In this document: positions 1 to 12,101 of the stretch, in pieces | Layout: each line of letters starts with the position of its first letter | Numbering within the stretch: the stretch's first letter is position 1 | NCBI GenBank assembly: GCA_963969495.1 | Contig: OZ018326.1 | Coordinates: 148,147,806 to 148,211,805 of the forward strand | Direction: 5' to 3' | DNA: 64,000 bases | DNA from: Ceratothoa steindachneri | Taxonomy: Eukaryota > Arthropoda > Malacostraca > Isopoda > Cymothoidae | Made by a program: the position numbers and the translations under genes | The notes under the pieces: generated by a model | The model's database searches: none | The model's input: only the letters and a program-made list of their open reading frames with translations | Told to the model about the DNA's origin: nothing

Positions 1-1555
1 TCTTAGAATCCATCGCATGTGACCAACTGCCTTTGAGTATTGTTGAAATTGAGACGTTCAGAGCTCTTCTGCACGAATCAGAACCATGATTCGTGTTTCA
101 AAGCAGAACCACACTTAGAAACTATTTACTTCTCCAGAGAGCAAAAGACATCGAGTCGCATAAGATGACGGAATTTAAACATCTAAATCGTATGTACCTG
201 GCATTGGACCTCTGGATAAATCTGAAAATCATATCGTTTCTTGCTCTCACTCTACACTTGATCAACTCATCATTGGAGCTAAAATCGCGATCAGTTTATA
301 TAACGACATACAGCTACGAACATCCCCACAGCATATAAGGATAGATTCACTAAATCCGGAATTCGTCGCAAGGTAAGGAAGGTGGTTGCAGACAATGGCT
401 CGTCTCTAGTGAGATCATTTGTTGTCTGTATACCAGGATTATATGGACATGAAGTAAGGAATGAAAGTAGCAAGGAAAATGATGACAGCATTGTCCTTGA
501 TATTTTAGATGAAAAATTTGATCTGAATGAGGTGCTTGCCCTTCTTCCACCAGATCGGCCCAGTTGCCTTGCACACACACAAAGACTCCATACGAGATGC
601 CTTCAATGATATCTGTGTCAGAAGCAGTACAATTGCAACTGTGATACACAAATGCTGTAGTATTGTAGCTGCCCAACGTCGATCTACTGTGACAATGCTT
701 AAGTCAATTCTCGAGGAAACCTACGGAGTCAACTCAGCTATTCGTCTTTCAGGATTGAACCGAACTGGAGAAGAGTTGAAAAGAATGAAAATACCAATGA
801 TGAATTAAGTGATACAAGTTTTTGAACTGTTCTAAGAGGCGATGACGCAAATGAAATTAGAAAACATGGTTAAACTTTCTTGCGCTGCATCAGTTGTATT
901 TGGCCTTGAGCAAAGCCTCAAACTCTTTACGGAAAGTATACAGATCTACTGCTTTAACTTGGAAAATGCACTACAGTCTTCTATCAATAAAAGATTGCAT
1001 CCATTTCTTGACAGGACTGATTTCATTGCTGCAGCTTTCATGGACCCTAGGCTTAAGCTGACATGGATGCAATGTAAGTAAATGCAAAAGGAAAAGCTTT
1101 CGAGGATTGTGGACTTAATTCTTTCCGAGTCAACTTAATCGACCTTGAATAAGAAAGTAATTCAAGACAGTGAGCCTTTCTTCTCCATGAGCATCAATCT
1201 AAAGGAGGATAGCGTGAGTGCAAAACGACCTTATCATTTTCCCTACAGGCCTCCAGCTGGGCACATGATGTCAAGCGAATCAAAAACGACAATACAGTGA
1301 CCTAATTTGAAACGTACCTAGAAGAAAATGTTCTGCGTTTTGACATCAAACCACTGAGTTACTGGCGTGATACAAAAACTTTAAAATTTTAAAGCATTTC
1401 AACAAGAATATTCTAGGGTGCTGTAGAATGTCGACACCATCTGAGAGGGTGTTTAGCAATGCCAGCAACTTTTGTACTCCTAAGCGAGCAAAACTCGGCC
1501 CGAAAAGCTTCCGGACATTAATCAAGATAAAATGCCATTATGATATGTAAAATGT
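1..1555 (+). pseudogene. hAT-superfamily (ZBED-type) DNA transposase relic
   Basis: Broken reading frames on the + strand follow the order of a hAT transposase. About 60-340 resembles the segment after the BED zinc finger (SRTTLRNYLL, then the LALTLHLI-like start of the RNase H fold). About 380-600 carries an ADNGSS block matching the hAT 'TDNGSN' region, then CLAHT, where the frame shifts. About 590-810 and 842-1081 continue the RNase H/helical insertion (AAFMDPRLKL matches 'AALLDPRFK'). About 1425-1555 is the C-terminal dimerisation domain, with TPSERVFSNA, a KRAKLGP segment and a final stop. The N-terminal zinc finger lies beyond the window edge, and stops and gaps separate the blocks. A domesticated ZBED gene is an alternative, but the frameshifts argue against function. 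The family call is firm, the subfamily is not. Confidence 0.85.
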
Positions 1556-3190
1556 AAAGTTAAGTGAAAAAAGTATGTTTATGTTTTTTGTATAATTTCA
1601 ACAGTATTTTTATCGGTAGTTTTGAAATCTGGAATAGGAGTATTTGTATTCTTATTTGTACTTTTTGAACCAGTACTTGTATTTGTATTTTTATTTTTAG
1701 ATTCAGAAATAAAAGTAATTTGTAATTGTGTTTGACTTATAAAAATCAGTATTGGATCCAACCCTGTTATATACTAAGTTTATGAATGCTTGGTAATAGC
1801 AATTGTAGTTTACTTTTTTAAAAATTTAGTGTCGTGTTCTGTCGCATGAGTCCATCTTCTGTTTTAAGGCATTGTCAATTGACGTTTGCGGGTGGCTGTT
1901 GTTGACCAAAAACAGAAAAACTCTTTAATTCTGTATCAACCTATATCCAGTTAGTAGAGTGAGAGAAAACTTGGTCTGTAAGTGCATCTATTCTGGCCCT
2001 CATCAACATTTTCCATCTTTTCTCAGACCATCTTCACTCTAAAGTAAATGAGAAGAAGAGAAGAAAGAACGAATATACAATAAAATTTCAATAATTTTCT
2101 TTGAAAATAAAAGGCTTAGATTATTTAAATTTAAGGGTAATCCCGCCATTATTCAGTATATATTTATTATATAGAGTACAAGGTTATAGCACAAAGAAAA
2201 ATTTGGAGGAAAGTTCGTGAATTTTGAATTTAAGGGTTATATTTAACTATTATTAAAAACACAAGTTCAACAACTTTGAAGTTGTAATATGCACATTCAT
2301 TGAAAAAAGGAAACATTTGAGCGATTCTTGGAAAAACTAGTCATCGGTGATTCGGGAAAAGATCTAACAATGTAATATGAAAGGGACAGAATTATATTCA
2401 GAATGATTCTTTATTTATTAACAAGTTTAAAGTGGGATGGTTTTATTTATTAATGACAAAGGCTGTCAATTTATATTAGTATTTAATGTGATCGGTGATA
2501 TTAAATAAAATTTGACTGTAAAATCCTACGGTGGCTGCTATTAGGATGAGAGGCTTAGCATCCCTGTAGCTAATCACATAGTGATCACTGAGTTTTAAAT
2601 ATAAGGGACACATGCTACTTCTTATATATGTGTCCTGATAATATCCAGTGCAAGAAAAAATTCATATAATACCACTCCTCAAAAAAAAGAGCTACTACAT
2701 TAGTAGGAACTGAATTACCAATTTTCAAATTACATATGAAGAAGGTTCAAAATTTAATTTGTGCGAAGAAATTTTGTCTAATTTTCCGGTAACCTAGAGT
2801 TTTTCTTTAAAGTGTGTTAATTTCTTTAAATTTACAAAGTACCTAAGGCCCTTTACTCAAAATTGTATGTATCTCGTTCTGCTAGAGGACAGGTTTAATG
2901 ATTACCTAAGATCCACAAGGAAGGAATATCATTACGACCAAATTTGACTTGCTTTTTCCCAGCGACATTTAACCTTGCCACATATTGTGACACTTTGCAC
3001 ACAAACAATACACGGTCAAAAACAGCTATGAATTCCTGAACGAACTTTTCCAGGACGAAGGTTGAAGTTAATACGATAAGTTACAACGTGAATTAACTCT
3101 TTACAAATATGCATCCTAGCAAGGTCGACAATCTTATTCTAAGCGAAGCATTTCCGCCTTATTCCATAACTTTACATCAGATAAATAGTT
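1556..3190. other. AT-rich stretch without recognisable gene
   Basis: Beyond the hAT stop the DNA is AT-rich. A short minus-strand frame at 1579-1761 reads as low-complexity Asn/Thr/Lys codons, which is simple-sequence DNA rather than a gene. No further transposon motif was seen up to the GC-richer LTR-like block near 3.2 kb. Confidence 0.5.
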
Positions 3191-3361
3191 TAAAACTTTT
3201 TACAAATTGTAGGGGAATCGTCCCTTCACCTCCCCCCCGTTCACTCGTAATGCAGTCACAAGGCGGTTACCGCAAAGACATCCGGCCCAGGCATCGGCGG
3301 GTCAAGTGCGTAACCGCAGATTCACACAACTCGGGTCCATGAAAGACCTAAAGGTCAAAAC

Positions 3362-3393
3362 GCTAGATCTCCCCCAGGAGAGTGAGATCTAGC
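3362..3393. other. Perfect 10-bp stem hairpin upstream of LTR D TATA box
   Basis: Positions 3362-3371 and 3384-3393 are exact inverted complements (gctagatctc / gagatctagc) around a 12-nt loop. It lies about 160 bp before the TATA motif of LTR D, in the U3-equivalent part. No function is assigned. Confidence 0.5.
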
Positions 3394-3555
3394 TTTACGT
3401 CAAATAAGAAATTGGAGACGTGTTTCTCCTAAGCTCTAAGGCTAACGAGGAGCCGATGTAAGGTTCAGTGGGAAAAACCGTTAGGCGAAAGAACTCTTCT
3501 GAGGCTGTCCTCAAGCCCCTCCCCCCTTACCACTCCCCCCAGTGGGGTGACGAGG

Positions 3556-3563
3556 TATAAATG
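3556..3563 (+). promoter_or_regulatory. TATA box of LTR D
   Basis: TATAAATG preceded by the CCCAGTGGGG box that also precedes the TATA motifs at 14539 and 16199. Conservation in three copies of one family supports an LTR core promoter. Confidence 0.5.
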
Positions 3564-4749
3564 AGGAACTCTGAGGAAAATCGTGGTAGTATACGTCAGT
3601 CTCTAGGTGACGAAGTCTTCGGATCAAACCGAACTATCGAGACTGGAGAGGTAGTTTACTTTGGTCACCAGACCAAGAAGTACCCTGCAAGAGAGGCAGG
3701 GCTACCTACCTTAAGGGGCTAAGAAGAAGCTCATCCTCAAGCTAGTTAACTTTGGTAAGTTCAACTTACTCTCGCCAGAGAGACTCCTCATATCCTGGAG
3801 CACCTTAAACACCAGGGGTATTCCTCGTCCTTGAGGAATTAAGAAAAGAAGAAGGAAAAGGCTCCCCCTCGAGCCCGTTACTTGGTGGCCACACCAAACT
3901 CCTAAGTTAACTTGGTAAGGAACCAAGTTCAAATTAATCTCGTCAGAGAAACCCCCCTCCGTTATACTTGCCTTTGAGGAAGACTGGAACTAAGGAGAAG
4001 CTCATCCTCGAGCTAGTTCCTGGTTACCAAACCGAATTTTATGTAACTTATTCTCGTCAGAGAAACCACATCTCATCGATCCTCGCCCTTGAAGAAGACC
4101 CTCCCCGAGTTCAGTCCTCGTCCATGAGAAATTAGGTAACGAAAGAGAAAAGCTCCCCCTCGAGCTCGTTACTCGGTGGTCACACTGCACTCCAAGTTAA
4201 CTTGGTTTAAAAACCAAGTTCGATTCCCTCTCGCCAGAGAGACCACGACTTCCTTGGTGTTGCATAAAGCAGCGTATGGTTCTCGTCCGTGAAGACCCCC
4301 CCCCCCGGAATACCATGTAAACCCCCCCAGCTGCTACTCTCGCCAAAACGACCGTGATTTCGCCCATCTACATATGTTCAGACGGTACGCGTCGTGAGTC
4401 AATAACATTCCTGAGGCCTTTTAAACTTCAGATGAGTTTGTAAGCCTAAACCTTATATTATTGTTGTGTGTAGAGAAATTATCCAATTGTTGAGGGTCAA
4501 ACTAATTCAATTAATTCTGGTTTATGATAATATTATTGCTGTAGTAATGTTTAGATGTTGTGTATTTAATGGTAAAGTTAAAATATAAGTTTATTTTGTA
4601 AATTAGTGGGCGTTTCTTTTCAAACCTTACGTGTTTCGGAACGGCTCTGTTCTTTAAGATATTAAGATATCAATATATTAGACGCTCTTAGCACTCTTAG
4701 AATAGAACAAAAGGGGGGGGGGGCATTCTACGACACACTATTATAAAAT

Positions 4750-4760
4750 TGGTGTCAGGT
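4750..4760 (+). promoter_or_regulatory. Retrotransposon primer binding site (tRNA type), copy D
   Basis: TGGTGTCAGG begins with TGG, the complement of a tRNA CCA end, a few bases after an LTR end, as at 11841 and 15700. The tRNA used was not determined. Confidence 0.5.
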
Positions 4761-6591
4761 TAGTAGGGTTTTTATTATAAAGAATTCTACGACACAAATG
4801 TTTTCTCTTACCTCTTGGAAAAATATAATTTACTTTATTTGCTCAATCTTTGATCATGTAATAGGGATAGGGGTTACATTGGAATGTCGTATGTCATCAA
4901 ATGTCCTTAATTCCTTGAAGGTAATGAAGAGAGCTTTTTAAAGAATGATCCTCTTCCTTTAGATACATTTAGTGCAGGTATTTATCGATCATAATATTTC
5001 TCTGTTGAAATCAGAGGAAGAAGCTTCTACTTATTGCATGTTTTGCACCATTAAGGTTTTTAAGCACAAGGGAGATAAAATAATCTATTTCATTTATAGA
5101 TATTTTGAGCAGGAATAAAACATCTAATGTATTCTGAAAATCTATATTCAGAAAGAAAACCTTTTCTGGGTTAGGTTTGAGATAATTTTTTTTTGTTATC
5201 TGAAGTTTAAAATTGATAGGCCTTACGTTCCAATAATACGTTCATTTAGAATTTGTTTTCCTTATACATTATTGTACCAATCATTCATCATTCTTTATTA
5301 AGCATTTTTTCTACTTGATTTATTTAACCAAAGTAAAGGAAAATTTTGAAAGAAAACTTTATTCAAAGAACTGCATTTACATCTGCACCAAACTATTCAT
5401 ATTATGTTGATTTCATATATTTTGACTCTGAATCAGGATTCATCTAGACAGTAGCAGAAGATCCTAGACAAGATCTTCCCGCAAACTAACTTTCAATAGT
5501 GATAGTGGTAAATTCTTTCGTACTAAAGGTGTAACAGGTTTGTATGATGAGTGGTATAATATATCAATGTTCTTGCCTTGGATATTCCCATGGAACAAAT
5601 ATAGTAATCAGTATCTATTCAATACTTTCGAGGCTCACTGCTCAAATTTATGGTGGCTGTAAAACTGGAAGGTTTCTCTCTATGAAGGATGTCTAAAACA
5701 TTAAAGACTATATTATAAAATTAGAAGTTGTAGCTAGTATAGAGTATTTTTAGATCATTGCTTATTTTCCGAAAAATAGCCACCTCAGGTTTTTACTCAC
5801 ATATTAATCAGTCTCAAACACTGCAATAAATAATAACTTATGTTATCACACTCTGTCATTAAAATATACAACCGACAAACTTCAAAATTCATAATTACTG
5901 AAGCATCATACCTATAATTCCGTTAAATTCGCAAATGGGTTAATTGTCTTTATTGTTTTCATTTTTAAATTGTTTGGTGCACCTATCATAACTGAGAAGT
6001 TATCTTCTTCTTTTTTGTTATTATTTTAAATACAACCATAATATATAAAAATTCGGCAACTTTCTTTCTTCTTACTTCTTCTCCTTCAACGGTTTCTCCT
6101 AATAGATATGTATTTAATAATAGTGGTTTAAGTCTTTGGGTTTTATATTCCAAACCTTATATTTCAAGAATCATAGTACAATTTTATGTAAATGTTTCAT
6201 CATTATTTTAACTCTCCTTTCTCATTTCTTTTAGCTTTAAAATAAATCAAGTAACTTTCGAAGGGTTGCAATTAATTGGAATGGCTTTAATCGTCTTTTA
6301 ATTTGGGAGCTGTATTTGAGGTCGTTTTGGTTATATTAATAAATCATAAATATATTTGAATGAACATTTGTGCAATTAAACTCGATAATGACTGCTTCAA
6401 TGCGCGACCGAAACCATTGACATGCTGACAGTATAAGATCCTTATTCATTTCGTACATCAACCAAACAAAGGTAGCCTTCACTCAAGCTATGGTATTTTG
6501 AAGATGTGGATTACTCTCGTTTATAACAGCGCTCACAATTAGTAGTGGAATAAACGGAAAAATATATGTCCTAAATTACCCTTTGCACACA

Positions 6592-6593
<2 letters not shown>
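4761..6593. other. AT-rich stretch without recognisable gene
   Basis: This follows the copy-D primer binding site, where gag would be expected, but only short frames interrupted by stops are present. No retroviral-type motif, RNA gene or clear repeat was seen before the (AT)n tract at 6594. Confidence 0.5.

Positions 6594-6635
<42 letters not shown>
6594..6635. repeat. (AT)n microsatellite
   Basis: Uninterrupted AT dinucleotides of about 42 bp that abut the outer end of the left Penelope-like copy. Confidence 0.95.
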
Positions 6636-6638
<3 letters not shown>

Positions 6639-7390
6639 TAACGTTACAGCCACGAGGAAAATGAAACAACGGAGAACTGCGAGGCCTTTCGACTAATGGT
6701 CCTTTACTAAGCAGACTAAAAGACAGGGAAAAAGAGAAAGATATTTATACACCTGATTAATGAAAATATGGGATCTAAATATTAAAAGGGGTGGGGTTAG
6801 CAGATACCTGGAAAAATCCTATTAACGAGATGAGCCTTTAGGGTTAAGAAAAAAAAAAGTTTACGGGTTACAAAAGAAAGGGGGTGAGGCAATGCTTAGG
6901 AATCACATATGGAATATGAAAAAAAAAAAAAAATTACACATGATAACTAGAAAATAGGAACAAAAGAAAAATATGAGGAAAGGTTTTTTTATAAATAAGC
7001 TAAAATAACTTCTAGGTGGTAATCATTAATTCAGGAATTTTATCTTTAAAACCATTCTTAAACATTCTTTTGATGCAAGGGTCCAAAAAATACATTCCAG
7101 GGCTCAGATTAAAATTCGAAGTCAGTTGTATAAATGCCGATTCTAAAAGATTTCGTGAAAAAAAGTCATTTGATTTGGCAATCACAGAACTCTCCTTCCA
7201 ATTAATACGATGGGAATTTTCACTCAAATGGATAAAAATGGCATTTGATGTTTGCCCAGTGTTTACAGAGTACTTATGTTGCTTAATACGCACATTCAGA
7301 TCCTTGCTAGTTTGCCCAATATAAAATGAAAGGCAATCCAAGCAAGGGATTTTATAAATTACGTTATTTGTTTCATTAGGGCAATTTTGT
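6636..7390 (-). pseudogene. Penelope-like element 3' part, GIY-YIG endonuclease (left, inverted copy)
   Basis: A minus-strand frame (7341 to 7012, about 110 aa) encodes the C-terminal endonuclease of a Penelope-like retroelement. It starts at the FYIGQT motif (the YIG half of GIY-YIG), continues with a KQHK segment typical of the domain and ends LMITT-stop. The reverse transcriptase is absent, so this is a 5'-truncated copy. It is followed to the left by a 3' UTR reaching the (AT)n tract. The copy is nearly identical to the + strand copy at 7391-8340, and the two meet near 7390 as a head-to-head palindrome. Truncation rules out autonomous mobility. Confidence 0.85.
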
Positions 7391-8340
7391 TATAATAAAG
7401 CCAAAAAAAAGTTTTATAAGGAAAGTACTATTGAGAAGAAAGCGCCCAAGAATATCCTCATTTTACCTTATTTTAATGGCTTTGAAACCGTAAAAACATT
7501 GTTAAAAACAGTTAATGTAAATCTTGTTTTCTCTTATACTAATACTTTAAAAAGAATGGTAATAAAAAATTGCCCTAATGAAACAAATAACGTAATTTAT
7601 AAAATCCCTTCCTTGGATTGCCCTTCATTTTATATTGGGCAAACTAGCAAGGATCTGAATGTGCGTATTAAGCAACATAAGTACTCTGTAAACACTGGGC
7701 AAACATCAAATGCCATTTTTATCCATTTGAGTGAAAATTCCCATCGTATTAATTGGAAGGAGAGTTCTGTGATTGCCAAATCAAATGACTTTTTTTCACG
7801 AAATCTTTTAGAATCGGCATTTATACGACTGACTTCGAATTTTAATCTCAGCCCTGGAATGTATTTTTTGGACCCTTGTATCAAAAGAATGTTTAAGAAT
7901 GATTTTAAAGATAAAATTTCTGAATTAATGATTACCACCTAGAAGTTATTTTAGCTTATTTATAAAAAAACCTTTCCTCATATTTTTCTTTTGTTCATAT
8001 TTTCTAGTTATCATGTGTAAATTTTTTTTTTGTTTTCATATTCCATATGTGGTTCCTAAACATTGCTCCCCCCCTCCTTTCTTTTGTAACCCGTAAACTT
8101 TTTTTTTTTTCTTAACCCCGACGGCTCATCTCGTTAATAGGATTTTTCCAGGTATCTGCTAATCCCACCCCTTTTAATATTTATATCCCATATTTTCATT
8201 AATCAGGTGTATAAATATATTTCTCTTTTTCCCTGTCTTTTAGTCTGCTTAGTAAAGGACCATTAGTCGAATGGCCTCGCAGTTCTCCGTTGTTTCATTT
8301 TCCTCGTGGCTGTAACGTTATTCATAAATTCCTCACGTTC
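7391..8340 (+). pseudogene. Penelope-like element 3' part, GIY-YIG endonuclease (right copy)
   Basis: An open frame on the + strand runs from about 7393 to the stop at 7942. The annotated-length frame 7499-7942 (147 aa) is its 3' part and starts at a non-ATG codon. It keeps more upstream sequence than the left copy: the linker after the RT, then VIYKIP and FYIGQT, which together form the GIY-YIG core with the expected spacing. It ends at the same LMITT-stop. The 3' UTR is shared with the left copy, including a stretch that reads tagtctgcttagtaaagg. It then meets the (AT)n tract at 8360. The RT domain is missing, so the element is 5'-truncated. Confidence 0.87.
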
Positions 8341-8358
8341 CTTATTTTCGTGATTCAG

Positions 8359-8359
<1 letters not shown>

Positions 8360-8436
<77 letters not shown>
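8360..8436. repeat. (AT)n microsatellite
   Basis: About 77 bp of AT dinucleotides just outside the 3' end of the right Penelope-like copy, mirroring the tract at 6594-6635. Confidence 0.95.
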
Positions 8437-8437
<1 letters not shown>

Positions 8438-9289
8438 TGTGGGTTTTAAAATTGTGAACAAATTATTATAAACTTTCAAAAATGGAAAGAAATTATTTAT
8501 TAAAAGTTTTTTCCATAATGAAGATTAAGGAACAACATTAAATCAAGTCATACTTAATCGCAGCGGAACATTTGTGCTGAACTTTCACAAAATAACTATT
8601 AATAATACATGTAACGCGCCAAAATCCGTGTATAGAGAAAAAAAAACAGATGGTTAACTGCCTTGCTCTAATTTCAACCAATATATGGAGATTATGAATT
8701 CCTCACGCATATATCTATCATCTCTCTCTCCTTCTCCCTCTTTCTTTCTATTCCTTTACATATATTCACTTTTATATTCCACAACATTCATTTTACCCCT
8801 ACTCTCCCTTTTTCTAGGAGTATTCAAAGTGAAATTCTAAGCAATAACAAACCAAACATTATAGAATATACGGTATCATATGAGCTTCATACATATTGTA
8901 TTTGCGCTATGATCATAAATGCAATGATACACTTGTCTAAACATTAACTCCGCCGGATCTTATTGTTATTATTGTTTGTTTCCAAAATTTGACCTAAACG
9001 TCTCCCGTATACGTTGTCGTCGATTCAACGAGGTATGTAGCAATATTGCTTCGTTTTCCAAATTTTCTGAGTTAAATTTATTAAGGATAAAATGTACATT
9101 TTGTTTCGATATTTAGGCATATTCAAATGATGTTACGATTCGAAAAATGCAATGTACCCTCGGATCTCCTTCCTCAGTAGTAAATGTGAGCTAAACAATT
9201 TAGTCGAGCTCTTTACTTTAATTCAAATCACAAAACAGATCAATAATATAGATTATTTTTACAATGAAACAAATATGACTTTTTAGTCG
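8437..9289. other. AT-rich stretch without recognisable gene
   Basis: Only short frames. A pyrimidine-rich patch lies at about 8720-8760. No motif was recognised. Confidence 0.45.
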
Positions 9290-9680
9290 CAGGAGTTTCT
9301 ACATCTCTTTATGTCGGTCGGCCAGTCAGTCTTTCCCCGTTTTGAATTTTATTGTTTTGCTAATATCATTGTAACTATTCGGCCAATTCTAACGAAATTT
9401 AAAACCCTTATATTGTTATGTTCTCTTTCGTATGATAAATGTAATTGCCCTGGTCCTCCCAAGGTTTTACACGGGAATTATTTTGGTTTGGCAATATCAT
9501 CCTAACTATTCTAACGAAATTTGAAACTCTTAGGTTGTTTTAAACTTTTTTTCGGCTGTTATAATGGACAATGCAATCCAAAGGGTAGTCGGGAATTATT
9601 GGAAGTTTTGATGGTCGTAAGGTCATAAATATAAAAAAGTGAGAGCCCGCATTTAAGTCAGGAGACCTTGTTAATATTTT
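9290..9680 (+). repeat. Dispersed repeat family R1, copy 1
   Basis: This shares blocks with 33490-33780 and 45870-46350. One is a segment like 'ttctaacgaaatttaaaac' followed by 'ttctctttcg'; another is a 3' block containing gtaaggtcataaat and ending near a 'agaccttgt' segment. Within this copy the first block recurs at about 9389 and 9512, a spacing near 123 bp. It has no coding capacity I recognise. It may be a non-autonomous element or a satellite-derived repeat. Confidence 0.65.
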
Positions 9681-11140
9681 GTACACTTAAGAAGGAGTCA
9701 CCAGCTATATTACAAAAAAATAAAATATTTTTACATCATCAGGATATAAAAAAAATTTAGGTTATGGCCTGTTACTTTTTTTAGACTTTCATATCAGTTC
9801 CTTCCAACAGGTTTATCTGAAATATGGGTTAGTTACTGATAAATTGTTAGTGGACAATTTATTGTATATAAAGACTCTGAAGAAAGTTAAAACTATTATA
9901 CTATGTAAATAATTCTTCTTATGGAAGAAATAAGATTAGTTTACGCACAACTTTAGATCATGCGAAAATGGCTCACAATCCGAGCACTTATCCTAAAGTA
10001 AGTTATTCAATTTTATTTAGGAACCAATAAAACCTTCAAATATTTCAGGAATGATTGATCAGTATATTTAAATTTGAGCAAAATAGTCCTTAATTATAGG
10101 ATAACGTAGACCACCATTTATTTGATAACAGGTGCTGAAAAGTGAGAGTACCATTCAATCGGATAAGTCAATAATCGATGAGAATCCATCCCAGGTAATA
10201 GTCTTCACCTGGTTCTGAGAAATGATTGAACAATTTTTTCCTCAACGAATTAGGAAAAGTATAAACTCGCTTGCATTTTGTCTGCTGAATTATACCATCA
10301 TCTTATTCTCTGTCTTTAGTTTATTTATTTCTTCTTTTTTCTTTCCACCTCCTCTCCCTTATGCGACAGGTCCTATAAAGTAATCGTTTGTATTATTTCC
10401 TAAGAAATTAATGAAGTTGGTGAAATATAAAAAATTATCACTACATAAAACTATATATTATTTTAAGATTATAAATAAAATCCTGCCTCCTTCCTTTAAG
10501 ATTTTATTAGACTAAAGTAATTAATGATATTTAAACAGTTATAAATCAATGAAGTGCAAAGCAACAAAGGCACTAGAATTTAGATGTTGTAGAAGGTAGA
10601 GTGAAATTGTATGAAATTAATATAATATTAAAATGAGACAAAATAGCATAAAAAACATGAAGAAAAATAATGAACCAAAACCACAAAGGAGGAAAGAAAA
10701 AAGGACCGCTTAAGCACCGAGGGATCATGTCTAACTCAGTAAATTCAGCAGGGCCACAGAGGAAAATGATAATTTGGGGACAGAGGCTAAATAATTGAAA
10801 ATCTCACTTTTAACCAAACTGTACACTGAGGAAAGAAGAAATATATTAAATTACGAGGAGCCATAAGAGTTTTTTCAACTGAATACTAAAAGTTTCTGTA
10901 TAATTTTTACATACATTTAATTTTACAATAAATATAAAGCTATAAGAAAGAGCATTAGGATGAGAACTTACAAGATTAATTTTTGGTGGTAGAAATAAAT
11001 AATTAGGTACCAGAGGCTATGATAAAGATTTTAATAAAATTACTTTACTTTATCCCAATTACTCCATCATTTAATAATAATAGAGGATTTATTATAGATG
11101 AGTATGTTTCAAAAAGCGTACATCGTACGCATTTCCACAT
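9681..11140. other. AT-rich stretch without recognisable gene
   Basis: No conserved motif was seen in the short frames. The region ends where the truncated LTR A begins. The short frame at 11019-11369 runs across that boundary into the LTR and is not supported as a gene. Confidence 0.45.
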
Positions 11141-11832
11141 TTGCTCATCGCTAGCCAGTGCGAATTATTACCCAAAGTTATCCAAGGAGAAGAAAGAATT
11201 GTTCTTTTACTGCCCCGTGGTACTAACATTTCCTGCCGGAGACATGTGTCTCCCCCATCTGCCACACGCGACAAAAGCTTCCGCGGCTTTAAAGCTATTT
11301 CATTCGTACAAACTCATCTGGAAAAGAGACACGTGTCATCCAAGCAGAAACATTATTGACGCGACGTAACCATTGAGGTCAGGGTCAGACTCAAACCCGA
11401 TTCCAGTAGGAAGATACAAAAGTATTTAAACCACGGTATCTGTTTCAGTGAAGTCCGTTTGCATTTTTTTTATATTAAAGTTTGCTGTCGGTCAACAATT
11501 GCTATAATTTCCAGTATTTCACTTTAGAAAGCCCCACGTTGATTTCATTTCTGTGTATCTAAGGTGTCAAATTTCATTGTTTCATGTTTTTTTGTTTTAA
11601 CTAAAGTTTTTGATTTTCTAAACAAATGTGTAATCAATCCTCGGAACGCTAAGCGAGGCACTAGAAACCCTCAAAGATTGAATAGGCAATTTTTAGATAA
11701 TGAAAATTAATTATAATCAAAAATATATACCACTCTTAGAGGTAAAATGTAATCCAGGCGGAGTTTTGAAGTACGTAAACAACCCATATGTAGGAACGCC
11801 AGCCATCACTCCGTCCTTCCTATAACACGACA
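11141..11832 (+). repeat. LTR A (5'-truncated, about the last 690 bp)
   Basis: It aligns with 14995-15691 and 16810-17517: the 'cgctagccagtgcg' block, the 'ggctttaaagct' block, 'tatttaaaccacggtatctg', and the ending with 'catcactccgtccttcct' and ...aca. The U3, TATA and VNTR parts seen in LTR B and C are missing, so the element lost its promoter-bearing half. Confidence 0.7.
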
Positions 11833-11840
11833 TTAATATA

Positions 11841-11850
11841 TGGTGTCATG
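11841..11850 (+). promoter_or_regulatory. Primer binding site after LTR A
   Basis: TGGTGTCATG lies 8 bp after the LTR end. It is one base different from the TGGTGTCAGG at 4750 and 15700. A leader alignable with 15711-15903 follows. Confidence 0.55.
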
Positions 11851-12101
11851 TTTTATGTGAATTGGCAGAACTCAGTATAAGTGGTGTCTTGTTTCCCCTT
11901 CAGGAATAGTAAATGTGTCCCCAACGTTCGAGGAAAGATTAAACATAACAAGTTCGGTGTATAAATTAATTTGTGGTAAGAGTGGTATTCCAATCAGAAA
12001 AGTATTGGGATTAAGGGAAGTTAGGCATCGTGCTACCTGGTTAGGGGTTACATAAGTACCTAAGTGTACCGCGGTGAGAGTGTGACGGACATCCACAAAA
12101 T

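Larger units (their letters stand above)
3190..4749 (+). repeat. Divergent LTR copy D of the VNTR-bearing gypsy-type family
   Basis: This GC-richer block shares the promoter context of the LTRs at 14.25-17.52 kb. A CCCAGTGGGGTGACGA box leads directly into a TATA motif (3556-3563). Downstream are four diverged tandem units of about 120-150 bp, each with an 'agaagctcatcctcgagct'-like core (starting near 3720, 3840, 3990 and 4138), as in the other LTRs. The right end runs into a TGGTGTCAGG primer binding site at 4750. The left boundary is uncertain. No gag or pol follows the PBS, so the element is decayed or truncated. Confidence 0.6.

Noticed and set aside
1579..1761. Minus frame rich in Asn, Thr and Lys.
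   Set aside because: Low-complexity simple-sequence DNA with no homology signal.
4200..4240. A 'gttcgattcc' string resembling a tRNA T-arm.
   Set aside because: It lies in an LTR VNTR unit, and no acceptor, D- or anticodon arm could be built around it.
7016..7324. Plus-strand frame of 102 codons, and its mirror on the minus strand at 7630-7938.
   Set aside because: They are antisense shadows of the Penelope-like GIY-YIG frames.
11019..11369. Plus-strand frame of 116 codons, considered as a small gene.
   Set aside because: It straddles the boundary of truncated LTR A, and the homologous LTR B and C sequences do not keep it open.
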